NCBI GenBank assembly: GCA_021793595.1
Contig: JAJYSL010000066.1
Span: 1 to 20,021, forward strand
Origin: Acidobacteriota bacterium
GTDB taxonomy: Bacteria; Acidobacteriota; Terriglobia; Terriglobales; Acidobacteriaceae
Length of the DNA stretch: 20,021 nucleotides
Reading direction: 5' to 3'
Below, one piece after another: positions 8,015 to 15,636 of this stretch. A program made the translations under genes and the position numbers. Under the pieces are notes generated by a model. The model made no database searches and had not been told where the DNA came from. It saw only the letters and a program-made list of their open reading frames with translations. How positions within the stretch are numbered: the first letter of the stretch is position 1; each line of letters begins with the position of its first letter.

Positions 8015-9445
8015 ATGACTTATTTTTCAATTCGCCCGTACACGTCTTGCCGCGCAAATTCTGTTGCCAGCCCGAGTAAGCCGGCGCTGCAACGCTGGAT
8101 GGCTGCGAAGCGCACCGCGCAGAAGCTGTTTCTTGTTTGCGTCCTGGGGTCCCTGCTCGACTTGGGCGTCGCCTACGGGCAGGGCCCCGGTTCCAAGCAG
8201 CCTGCTTTTGAGGTTGTAGGGTCTCAGCTGAGAATTGACAGCCACATAGCAAAGTACGACAAATACGGACATCTTCTTCCGTGGACGTCCATGGAAGACG
8301 CCATCGATCGCGAAATGCAGTGGTATGAAAAGTGTCCCTGGGAGAATGGCTATCCTCGATTTGTCACGTTGACATTTATGACCGGCGACTACACGGCAAC
8401 GTCTCGCAGCGACATGATTCCCGCAATGCAGGACGGCATGGGAATCATTTCGTATCTGAAGTACTACCACTGGAAGAAAGAATCGGATCCCGGCGCGCTC
8501 AAGATTGCTCGTGCGATGGGAGACTTTCTGGTGAAGGAAACGCTGACTCCCGACAGCGGGAAATATCCGCTATTTACGCGGTCAACCGGACATATGGGGC
8601 AACTCCCTTTGCGTGCGGACACCGGTTCCCAAGCCGACCATCCCTATGAGATTGAGCCCGACAAAGGAGGTATCGCGGGCTACGCTCTGATGCTGCTTTA
8701 CGATCAGACCCATGATGCGCGGTATCTGCGTCAGGCTCTGCAAAATGCACGCGATCTGGCTCGCAACATGACTCCCGGAGACGAAACCCATTCGCCATGG
8801 CCTTTTCGCGTGGATTATCGTACTGGCGTGGCGCGTGGCCCTATTTCCAGCGACATGAGTTATAACCTTCGGCTCTTCGACATCTTGATCGCGCACGGTT
8901 ACTCCGAATTTAAGCAGCCGCGCGCCCAGCTCTGGACATGGATCAAGACAATTCAGATTCCTAATCTGCAAAAGGGCGGCAGCCTGTGGGTCCAGTTTTT
9001 TGAAGACTACAACATGGAGAAAAACCGCAACTCGTGGGCGCCTCTGAACCTGGCCAGGTATCTGGTTGAGCAGCGCAATTCGCTGGATCCGGACTGGAAA
9101 TCGGATTCGAAATCACTCATTGATTTTGCAGTGGGAAATTTCTGCAGCATACACTTCGGTCTAATTGTCTGCGGCGAGCAGGATGACGATAAAGCTCCAT
9201 GGGGTGGTGCGTTCTCAACCTTTGGCGGAGTTCTTGCGCAATATTCGGCGGTGACCGGAGATCCGGAGTATAAAGGGATGGCCTGGCAGATCCTGACCTT
9301 GGGGCTCTACGCAATCGACACCGACGGTTCACCGCGCGCTTCGATCGTTCAGCGGTACAACGGCGGCTGGCAAGAAGATGCGCACACAGACAAGATTCAC
9401 AACTACATTGATGCGATGGAGGCCTTTCCTGGCTGGGCTCATTGA
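8015..9445 (+). CDS. Exported protein of unrecognised family, possibly an alpha/alpha-barrel carbohydrate-active enzyme
   Basis: I cannot name the family. The 476-residue product has a hydrophobic export segment (about 37-54, KLFLVCVLGSLLDLGVAYG) and then a soluble, aromatic-rich domain. Helical repeats such as GGIAGYALMLLYDQTHDARY (218-237), SYNLRLFDILIAHGY (282-296) and SWAPLNLARYLVEQRN (340-355) have the spacing and W/Y/D content of six-hairpin (alpha/alpha) enzymes such as GH88, GH127 or glucuronyl epimerase relatives. This fold is inference only. The ATG at 8015 has AAGGA 9 bases upstream; the ATG at 8099 would give a more typical short signal peptide but lacks a clear ribosome-binding site. 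Its place between the receptor and a GH3 enzyme, with a 170-base gap to the latter, suggests periplasmic processing of the same substrate. Candidate acidic residues include D215-E213 in YEIEPDKGG and D388-D392 in GEQDDDKAPWGG. Confidence 0.7.
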   Translation: MTYFSIRPYTSCRANSVASPSKPALQRWMAAKRTAQKLFLVCVLGSLLDLGVAYGQGPGSKQPAFEVVGSQLRIDSHIAKYDKYGHLLPWTSMEDAIDREMQWYEKCPWENGYPRFVTLTFMTGDYTATSRSDMIPAMQDGMGIISYLKYYHWKKESDPGALKIARAMGDFLVKETLTPDSGKYPLFTRSTGHMGQLPLRADTGSQADHPYEIEPDKGGIAGYALMLLYDQTHDARYLRQALQNARDLARNMTPGDETHSPWPFRVDYRTGVARGPISSDMSYNLRLFDILIAHGYSEFKQPRAQLWTWIKTIQIPNLQKGGSLWVQFFEDYNMEKNRNSWAPLNLARYLVEQRNSLDPDWKSDSKSLIDFAVGNFCSIHFGLIVCGEQDDDKAPWGGAFSTFGGVLAQYSAVTGDPEYKGMAWQILTLGLYAIDTDGSPRASIVQRYNGGWQEDAHTDKIHNYIDAMEAFPGWAH

Positions 9446-9548
9446 CTGTCGGGGAATACAAGCGCACGCATTCAACTGTGATTCCAGAAAAAGAATTGGT
9501 CCGGGACTTTATACTCACAGCGAGCCGTCTTTGCGGAGATCGATTGCA

Positions 9549-9565
9549 GCCGGCTGCGCGCCGGC
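9549..9565. other. GC-rich hairpin in the leader of the first GH3 gene
   Basis: GCCGGC (9549-9554) pairs with GCCGGC (9560-9565) around TGCGC, 51 bases before the ATG at 9616. It lies in the 170-base gap after the 476-residue protein gene. It could slow translation, stop part of the transcription or be an RNA processing site; no T-run follows. Confidence 0.2.
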
Positions 9566-9615
9566 AGAACCGGGCGATCGCTCGTACCATCCGATTTTGC
9601 AAGACAAGAGGTGCC

Positions 9616-12150
9616 ATGAATCCAGGTAAAAGATGTTCGAGTTTGCCGCTGTTGACAATCTTTGCGATGCTTCTGCTGCCTTGCTTGAGCGCTGCGTTCT
9701 CATCCGCAGTCGCACAGGCCCCACAACCCATCACGCCCGCTATGGAGCGGAAAGTGGATGCGATGATAAGCAGACTGACGCTGCAGCAGAAGATCCGATT
9801 GTTAGGGGGCGACCGGGGACAGTCTACCTTCAGCGAGCCGAGTATCGGACTGCCGCCACTGCGAATGTCCGATGGTCCGGTAGGAGTGCGGTCCTGGGGA
9901 CCTACCACAGCCTATGCGGCCGGGATCGGCCTGGCGGCAAGCTGGGACACGAAGTTGGCGGAAAAAGTTGGGGTGGGGCTGGGTGAGGATGCGCGCGCGA
10001 GGGGAGTGAATTTCCTTTTGGGCCCGGGAGTCAACATCTATCGTTTGCCCGTGAACGGACGCAACTTTGAGTATTTTGGTGAGGACCCTTATCTGGCGGG
10101 GCAGATTGCCGTGGGTTATATCGACGGAGTGCAGAGCCAGGGTGTGGTTGCGACGGTGAAGCACTATGACGCCAATAACTCCGAGTATGACCGGGGACAT
10201 GTCAATTCCATTGTCGGGGAGCGCGCACTGCGGGAGATTTATCTGCCTGTTTTTGAGGCGGCTGTCCGACAGGCCCACGTCGGCGCGGTGATGGATTCCT
10301 ACAATCTCATCAATGGGGAGCATGCCACGCAAAATGCGTTCCTGAACGTTCAGGTGCTCCGAAAAGACTGGGGCTTTCGCGGCATCCTGATGTCAGATTG
10401 GGGCGCGACCCACGACGGCGTCGCAGCCGCCAATGCTGGACTGGACCTGGAAATGGGGAACGCGGAATTCATGACCGCAAAGACGTTAATCCCCGCCATC
10501 CAAGCAGGAAAAGTCTCTCAGGCTGTGATTGACGCAAAGGTTCGCCACATTTTGCAGACGGCGATGCGCTTCGGATTTCTGGATCGGGACCAAACCGACC
10601 TGAGCATTCCGCTCTACAACCAAAATGGCAATGCGATCGCGTTGCAGTCGGCGGAAGAAGGCGCAGTGCTTCTAAAGAATGAAGGTCGACTGCTGCCGCT
10701 CGATCGTCATGCGATCCATTCCATCGCGGTTGTGGGTCCGGATGCCTATCCTGCAGTGGTTGGGGGCGGCGGCAGTTCCCATGTTGACGCGTCGTTCGCT
10801 TTGGTCAGCTTTATGACAGGACTGAGCGATGCCTTGTATCCTGGGAGCAAAGTCTACTGGAATGCCGGAATCAAAACGCCGGAAGAAATTTTTTCTGGAA
10901 CCGACTGGTGCGCCGATCCAGGGTGCAAAAGCAGAGGTATTCTGCGCACAGAATATCTTCAAGCCACCAACGCCAAAGTCGCCTCCGCTGTAGACCAGCA
11001 CGTCAGCAGCTTCGGAGCTTCCGGCCAGGACATCAACTCCGGATTCCGGCAGGTGGAGTGGAACGGATATTACCTGGCTAAAACATCCGGGCCATACCGA
11101 GTGGTCGCGGCCGCCAATCCGGGAGAGCATTTCCAGGTACTGGTGAACGGACATCAGGTTCTTGAGGTTCCGGGCGCAAAAAACATGCGTGGGCCGAAAG
11201 CCATTCCGGTCATGTTGACGGCGGGAAAGCCGCTAAAAGTACAACTTATTTATTGGCCGACAACAACGCAGAAAATAGCCGGGTTGGGAGTGATTGCAGA
11301 AAATCAGCTCGTCAATTCGGACGCGGTCAAGCTGGCAAAAATGGCGGACGTTGTGGTGGTCTCCGTGGGCTTTAGTCCCACCACGGAAGGAGAAGGCCGC
11401 GATCGCACCTATTCATTGCCGTTCGGGCAGGAGCAGTTGATCGAGGCGGTTGCCGCAGCCAACCCCCGCACCATTGTGGTTTTGACCTCCGGCGGCAGCG
11501 TGGCTACCCGGAATTGGCTCAGCGACGTTCCGGTGCTGCTGCAAACCTGGTATGGCGGTCAGCAGGCGGGCACCGCGCTGACCAGGATTCTCTTCGGTCA
11601 GGTCGATCCGTCGGGGAAGCTGCCAATCAGCTGGGAAAAAACGATTGCGGACAATCCAACCTACAAGACCTACTATGAGCTGCCCGGAACCCACGATGTG
11701 AAATACACGGAGGGCATCTTCATCGGCTATCGTTACTATCTGACGAGTCGTGTGAAGCCGCTGTTTCCGTTCGGTTTCGGATTGTCTTATACCAACTTTG
11801 CCTTCAGCAACCTGTCTGTCTCGCCGAAAACCACATCGCCCAACGGACCCATCCGGGTTTCTTTTGATGTGAAAAATACCGGGCCGGTCGCGGGAGCCGA
11901 AGTTGCACAAATTTACGTGGGAGATCCGTCTGCCAGGGTGAAGCGGCCCACCATGGAACTGAAGGGATTTTCCCGCGTTGTGCTGCAGCCGGGTGAATCG
12001 CGCCGTGTGACCGCTACGCTAAACAAGCGCAGCCTGGCATACTGGGACGTAAAGATCCATGGGTGGAAGGTCGACCCAGGAAAATTCCTTGTCTATGTCG
12101 GGGATTCTTCTGTGAATGTACCTTTGCAGCAATCCTTCACGGTGCAGTAG
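9616..12150 (+). CDS. Exported glycoside hydrolase family 3 enzyme with PA14-like insert and C-terminal fibronectin-III-like domain
   Basis: The 844-residue product begins with a signal peptide (hydrophobic about 10-30, probable cleavage after AVAQA). The GH3 (beta/alpha)8 domain shows SDGPVGVR (D86), VKHYDANN (K182-H183) and the nucleophile motif GILMSDWGATHDG with D261. The C-terminal sandwich starts near AVVGPDA (about 370) and is interrupted by a PA14-like beta module at about 430-560, as in Kluyveromyces marxianus BglI. The expected acid/base is E593 in TEGEGRDR. A fibronectin-III-like domain covers about 735-835 (VSFDVKNTGPVAGAEVAQIYV). GH3 enzymes with this build are usually beta-glucosidases, with beta-xylosidase and others possible. 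I use the ATG at 9616 with AAGAGG just upstream; the frame is open back to a TTG at 9442 overlapping the previous stop, but those 58 residues do not look like a signal peptide. The cysteines C432 and C437 in WCADPGC may pair. Confidence 0.92.
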   Translation: MNPGKRCSSLPLLTIFAMLLLPCLSAAFSSAVAQAPQPITPAMERKVDAMISRLTLQQKIRLLGGDRGQSTFSEPSIGLPPLRMSDGPVGVRSWGPTTAYAAGIGLAASWDTKLAEKVGVGLGEDARARGVNFLLGPGVNIYRLPVNGRNFEYFGEDPYLAGQIAVGYIDGVQSQGVVATVKHYDANNSEYDRGHVNSIVGERALREIYLPVFEAAVRQAHVGAVMDSYNLINGEHATQNAFLNVQVLRKDWGFRGILMSDWGATHDGVAAANAGLDLEMGNAEFMTAKTLIPAIQAGKVSQAVIDAKVRHILQTAMRFGFLDRDQTDLSIPLYNQNGNAIALQSAEEGAVLLKNEGRLLPLDRHAIHSIAVVGPDAYPAVVGGGGSSHVDASFALVSFMTGLSDALYPGSKVYWNAGIKTPEEIFSGTDWCADPGCKSRGILRTEYLQATNAKVASAVDQHVSSFGASGQDINSGFRQVEWNGYYLAKTSGPYRVVAAANPGEHFQVLVNGHQVLEVPGAKNMRGPKAIPVMLTAGKPLKVQLIYWPTTTQKIAGLGVIAENQLVNSDAVKLAKMADVVVVSVGFSPTTEGEGRDRTYSLPFGQEQLIEAVAAANPRTIVVLTSGGSVATRNWLSDVPVLLQTWYGGQQAGTALTRILFGQVDPSGKLPISWEKTIADNPTYKTYYELPGTHDVKYTEGIFIGYRYYLTSRVKPLFPFGFGLSYTNFAFSNLSVSPKTTSPNGPIRVSFDVKNTGPVAGAEVAQIYVGDPSARVKRPTMELKGFSRVVLQPGESRRVTATLNKRSLAYWDVKIHGWKVDPGKFLVYVGDSSVNVPLQQSFTVQ

Positions 12151-12157
12151 TCGCCTT

Positions 12158-12178
12158 CCCGACCGTTCCTCGGGTTTT
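12158..12178 (+). terminator. Probable intrinsic terminator after the first GH3 gene
   Basis: CCCGA (12158-12162) pairs with TCGGG (12170-12174) around a 7-base loop, followed by TTTTCGTTT, starting 8 bases after the stop codon. The stem is short. The rest of the 310-base convergent gap (12151-12460) shows no convincing gene; an 83-codon minus-strand frame at 12137-12388 was not accepted. Confidence 0.45.
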
Positions 12179-12460
12179 CGTTTCTGGATTATTTGCGGGG
12201 AGTGCCGAGCGCGCCACCGCGGATTCAGGAAGAACCATGAACGGCTGCCGGCGGCCTTCGCCCTGGTTAATCTCTAGCAGCACCGCAAGCGGCTGGTTCC
12301 CTCTGGGGACATAATGTGTCTGGAGGCCGGAAAACAGCCTCTGGAGCCACTTGAAACCGCGGAGAAAAGCCCGTCTGTTCGTAGGCAAATCGCAACAACT
12401 TCACCAACCTATCGGCCCCAACTTCATCGCGTTGGAAGCGCACGCATGTGCAGAGGCTGC

Positions 12461-14737
12461 TTAGAATTCGTCAAAAGCAATCTGATTCCTGGGAACGTTC
12501 AAGTTCTCAAGCATCCTGGTCGCGGCCTGCACCATTGCGGGTGGTCCGCATAGGTAGTACTCGATTGCAGTTGGGTCGGGATGATTGGCGAGATGATGCG
12601 ACCGCAACACCTCATGAATAAAGCCGGTATGCGAGTTCCAATTGTCCTGCGGCTGGGGTTCGGAAAGCGCCAGGTGAAACGTGAAGTTAGGAAATCTTCC
12701 GGCCAGGTCTTCGAAATACTCGCGATAGAAGGTTTCCTGCAGCGAGCGCGCGCCGTACCAGTAACTGACGCGGCGATCTGTTTTCAGCGTCTCAAAAAGA
12801 TGGGATAAATGCGAACGTAGCGGCGCCATCCCAGCCCCACCGCCTACATACACCATCTCTCTTTCGGTGTGCTGAATGTGGAAGTCGCCAAATGGTCCGA
12901 TTGCCGTAACGATGTCGCCCGGCTTTAGGCAGTGAACAAATGTGGATCCGGACCCGGCAAGGCAATCCTGACCGCGCGGCGGAGTGGCAATTCGCACATT
13001 GAAGCGGAGGTGCCTGTCGATAGCGGCGTTCGACGCCATGGAATAGTTCCGGCGAATTGGAATGTCATTCGACGCGCGGAACTCGAAAACGCGTTGCGTC
13101 TTCCATACCTCGGCGAATGGTGCTGCGACTAATATGTTTTGGAACGGCAATTCTCCGTACGCGGGAATATCCAACTGAATATAGTCACCGGGCTCATAGT
13201 TCAGTACCGGCGAATCAGGCTCTGGTTCCAGTACCAGTTCTTTGATAAAAGTAGCGACATTTTCATTGCTAACCACGCGGAACTTATACGTGGTTGCTGG
13301 CTGAGTTAGTCCGCAGCCGCCGGCCGAAGTTACATCCAGAAAGATCTTTTCATCATGTTCGTTTACGGAATAAGTCTTCAGCGCTACACAGACCGGCTGG
13401 CGCTGCGGTGATCCGTCCACAATATTGAAACGGCCGTTGTGCTTGGCGCACTCGATCAGCTTGCCGGTAACAAAGCCGTCTGCCAGATGACTATTCGCAT
13501 GGGTACACATTCCATCGGTCGCATACAGGCTGCCATCGGCGATGCGATAAATGGCATAGGTTTTCTTGTCATGGTCGAAACGGATGACATCTTCATTTCT
13601 CAGGAATGAGCTGGCGCAGACTTCCACCCAGCCGTTCCTGGGCTGACCCTTCGCGGTGAAGATATGGGACGTTGGCGGCGCCTCAGAGGGAAGCGTCGGC
13701 GTCGGCAATTTGCGCTTTACGTGGTAGGCAGGATCCTTGACCTGTCGCAGTACCGCCGGCACGACCTCTCGCCATGCGTCGATCAGCCCCTTATACGGCG
13801 TGGGCATATCATCTTTGACCAGCTCGTGTAGTTTGGGCAGGTTGTAATAGGGCACCAGCGGAAACATGTGGTGCTCCACGTGGTAGAACATGTTCCAGTA
13901 CAGGTAGCGGTGGATTGGACTCGTGTACAACGTTCTGCAGTTGAGCCGGTGATCGAGGACATTCTCGGCCAAGCCTGCATGCTGCGTATAGCCATAGACG
14001 TGGTACAGCCAGGAGCCGTATAAGTTGGGCAGGCCAACAAACATAAGCGGAAGAAAGCTGCGCATGGAAATAGACAGCGCAATCACTCCCAGATAAATCA
14101 GCAGGTAAATGCGAGCGCGCAAAAAGACGCTCTCGTATTCCGATTCCGGGATGTATGTTTTTTCTTCCGGCGTAATTCGCCCGACCGAATGCAGCAGCAC
14201 ATGCCGGAAATAGATGGGCATCTCCTTCAGGTCGAAGAAAGAAAGAATCATTCCGAGAATGTTCGGCGGTCGCGGTACCGCGATCTCTGGATCACGCCCG
14301 ACGATGATGGTGTCGCTGTGGTGGCGGGCGTGACTCCATCGCCAAGGGACGGACTCCCGAAGCACCATGAACGAAGCGATTTCATAGAGCGTGTTATTCA
14401 GCCAATCTGTCTTGAAGGCCGTTCCATGGCCACACTCATGCCAGCGAGAGTCCGAACTGGAGGCATAGATAGCACCGTATGCCAGGAATGGTAGGATCGC
14501 CCACCATGTCCCCCAGAGCGCCGCGCCGCAGGCGCCGAAGAAGATCAGCAGCGAGAGCCACAGAATGGTATCCCGGAGCGGGGGACCGTCCCTGCGCTCC
14601 AGTAATTCGCGCATCTTGTCTCGCGGGACTGGCGACGTATACCAGGTCGCCTCAGCCAGACCCTGCTGGATGGCGAGAACGGTGTTCTTTCCAACCAGGC
14701 TGTAATCACGCGATTGTACTTCCGTAGCGACGGACAT
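12461..14737 (-). CDS. Three-domain fusion: membrane di-iron fatty-acid-desaturase/hydroxylase + Rieske [2Fe-2S] ferredoxin + NqrF-like FAD/NADH reductase
   Basis: The 758-residue product joins three redox modules. Residues about 1-335 are a membrane di-iron desaturase/hydroxylase with all three histidine boxes, HECGH (100-104), HARHH (136-140) and HVEHH (286-290), plus hydrophobic segments near 57-95 and 209-240. Residues about 365-470 are a Rieske domain with C411-T-H413 and C430-A-K-H433 as cluster ligands. Residues about 482-758 are a ferredoxin-NADP-reductase-like unit whose closest resemblance is to NqrF: RNYSMAS for FAD (563-569), IGPFGDF, VGGGAGMAPLRSH (631-643), SYWYGARS and LCGPPAM (729-735). 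Electrons would run NADH to FAD to Rieske to di-iron centre, giving a self-sufficient oxygenase. The first two domains recall MocD and MocE of rhizopine catabolism (HHSDTIIVGRDPEI-type text); a fatty-acid or other substrate is equally possible. The ATG at 14737 has AAGGGAGG 4 bases upstream. Confidence 0.92.
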   Translation of the reverse strand: MSVATEVQSRDYSLVGKNTVLAIQQGLAEATWYTSPVPRDKMRELLERRDGPPLRDTILWLSLLIFFGACGAALWGTWWAILPFLAYGAIYASSSDSRWHECGHGTAFKTDWLNNTLYEIASFMVLRESVPWRWSHARHHSDTIIVGRDPEIAVPRPPNILGMILSFFDLKEMPIYFRHVLLHSVGRITPEEKTYIPESEYESVFLRARIYLLIYLGVIALSISMRSFLPLMFVGLPNLYGSWLYHVYGYTQHAGLAENVLDHRLNCRTLYTSPIHRYLYWNMFYHVEHHMFPLVPYYNLPKLHELVKDDMPTPYKGLIDAWREVVPAVLRQVKDPAYHVKRKLPTPTLPSEAPPTSHIFTAKGQPRNGWVEVCASSFLRNEDVIRFDHDKKTYAIYRIADGSLYATDGMCTHANSHLADGFVTGKLIECAKHNGRFNIVDGSPQRQPVCVALKTYSVNEHDEKIFLDVTSAGGCGLTQPATTYKFRVVSNENVATFIKELVLEPEPDSPVLNYEPGDYIQLDIPAYGELPFQNILVAAPFAEVWKTQRVFEFRASNDIPIRRNYSMASNAAIDRHLRFNVRIATPPRGQDCLAGSGSTFVHCLKPGDIVTAIGPFGDFHIQHTEREMVYVGGGAGMAPLRSHLSHLFETLKTDRRVSYWYGARSLQETFYREYFEDLAGRFPNFTFHLALSEPQPQDNWNSHTGFIHEVLRSHHLANHPDPTAIEYYLCGPPAMVQAATRMLENLNVPRNQIAFDEF

Positions 14738-14783
14738 ATAGCCTCCCTTATGTTACCGCTGCGGCGATAGAGTTCCCATTGCC

Positions 14784-14807
14784 AAAAACCTGTTGAAATA
14801 GGTTTTT
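14784..14807. promoter_or_regulatory. Perfect inverted repeat in the desaturase-fusion leader
   Basis: AAAAACCT (14784-14791) and AGGTTTTT (14800-14807) are perfect 8-bp arms around an 8-base spacer, centred about 58 bases before the fusion gene's ATG. The spacing fits a dimeric repressor site; on RNA it would also form a hairpin ending in a U-run, so an attenuator or bidirectional terminator is an alternative. Confidence 0.35.
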
Positions 14808-14861
14808 ATGCGGCGGATTTCTTGAAGCATTGCACGGGAGTCAGGGTAAAAACTGCTTGCA

Positions 14862-15032
14862 TTAGGCGTTGGTTCTGTGTCCATGCACCTTGCGAACATC
14901 CGCGGGTCGGTTGCGGCGCCCGCAACTGCGGCTCCGGCGTACTACATGCAGCGTCCTTCCGAGCTTCGTAGCTCGATCAAACTGGGCAGCCAGCACAAGT
15001 CGCGCGGGCGCTCCCGTGAAGTCCTGTCCCAT
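14862..15032 (-). CDS. Possible small protein of 56 residues, unknown
   Basis: The 496-base spacer between the fusion gene and the SnoaL-like gene (14738-15233) contains one small frame with a strong translation signal. The ATG at 15032 is preceded by GAAGGAGG with 4 bases between, one of the best ribosome-binding sites in the window. The product starts MGQDFTGAPARLVLAAQFDRA and is then arginine-rich (VVRRSRSCGRRNRPADVRK). I recognise no family and see no membrane segment. It may be a genuine small basic protein, a remnant of a longer gene, or chance. It runs in the same direction as the fusion gene and ends 124 bases before its start. Confidence 0.3.
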   Translation of the reverse strand: MGQDFTGAPARLVLAAQFDRATKLGRTLHVVRRSRSCGRRNRPADVRKVHGHRTNA

Positions 15033-15233
15033 AATGCCTCCTTCGCCTGATGCGTAAAGTATGCTCCATCCAACTCCGGAATCAGGCACCTAGAGAAAGA
15101 ACCCCAGAACGGGCAGGAGCATCCTACTTTCATAGAATTCGAGTTTATTTTCTAGATCGGAAAGCTGAATAGACTCGGTTCGGATGGCATGCCGCAGGCT
15201 CCCTGAGGCCAAATACACTACGAGGTGAATCTT

Positions 15234-15605
15234 ATGTCTACTGCAGAAATTGCGAAGGGTCTGGTCGATATGTGTCGGCAAGGGAAGAACCTGGAAGCTG
15301 TCGAAAAGTATTACTCCGACGGAGTCGTGAGTGTAGAGTCGAGCGCGCCGAAAGGAATGCCGGCGGAGACGCGAGGCATCCAGGCGATCAAGGAAAAGAA
15401 CCAGTGGTTCTTCGATCACAACGAGCTCCACAGCGAAGAGGTGAACGGGCCCTTTTTGGGGGAGAAGCAGTTCGCTGTGGAGTTTAAGATGGACGTCACT
15501 CAGAAGGCATCGGGAAAGCGCATGCACATGGAGGAGATGGGCCTGTATACGGTGGAGGACGGCAAGATCGTCCGCGAGCACTTCTTCTATAACGGGGGCG
15601 CTTAG
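15234..15605 (+). CDS. SnoaL / NTF2-like family protein
   Basis: The 123-residue product has the length and pattern of the NTF2-like SnoaL fold, a cone-shaped alpha+beta barrel. It opens with two helices (MSTAEIAKGLVDMCRQGKNLEAVEKYYSD), then GMPAETRGIQAIKEKNQWFF (41-60) and strands FAVEFKMDVT (80-89) and MEEMGLYTVEDGKIVREHFF (99-118). The last segment, ending in 'EDGKIVREHFFY', is typical of the family. Members include ketosteroid-isomerase-like enzymes, polyketide cyclases and proteins of unknown function; no specific catalytic set can be assigned. I use the ATG at 15234, with GAGGTG 6 bases before it; a GTG inside that site (15225) is unlikely. It is cytoplasmic and sits 31 bases before the thioredoxin-like gene on the same strand, so the two may share a transcript. 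Confidence 0.85.
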   Translation: MSTAEIAKGLVDMCRQGKNLEAVEKYYSDGVVSVESSAPKGMPAETRGIQAIKEKNQWFFDHNELHSEEVNGPFLGEKQFAVEFKMDVTQKASGKRMHMEEMGLYTVEDGKIVREHFFYNGGA

Positions 15606-15636
15606 TTTCAGTCGCTGCCAGCGGATACAATCGATC

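Noticed and set aside
9442..9615. 58-residue in-frame extension of the first GH3 gene starting at a TTG that overlaps the previous stop
   Set aside because: The extension is basic and not signal-like, while the ATG at 9616 has a good ribosome-binding site and begins a normal signal peptide.
12137..12388. 83-codon minus-strand frame in the convergent gap
   Set aside because: No recognisable family, no good ribosome-binding site, and it overlaps the GH3 3' end and the likely terminator.
14869..15057. 62-codon plus-strand frame and a 63-codon minus-strand frame (14942-15133) in the 0.5-kb spacer
   Set aside because: Composition and start signals are poor compared with the overlapping small frame at 14862-15032.
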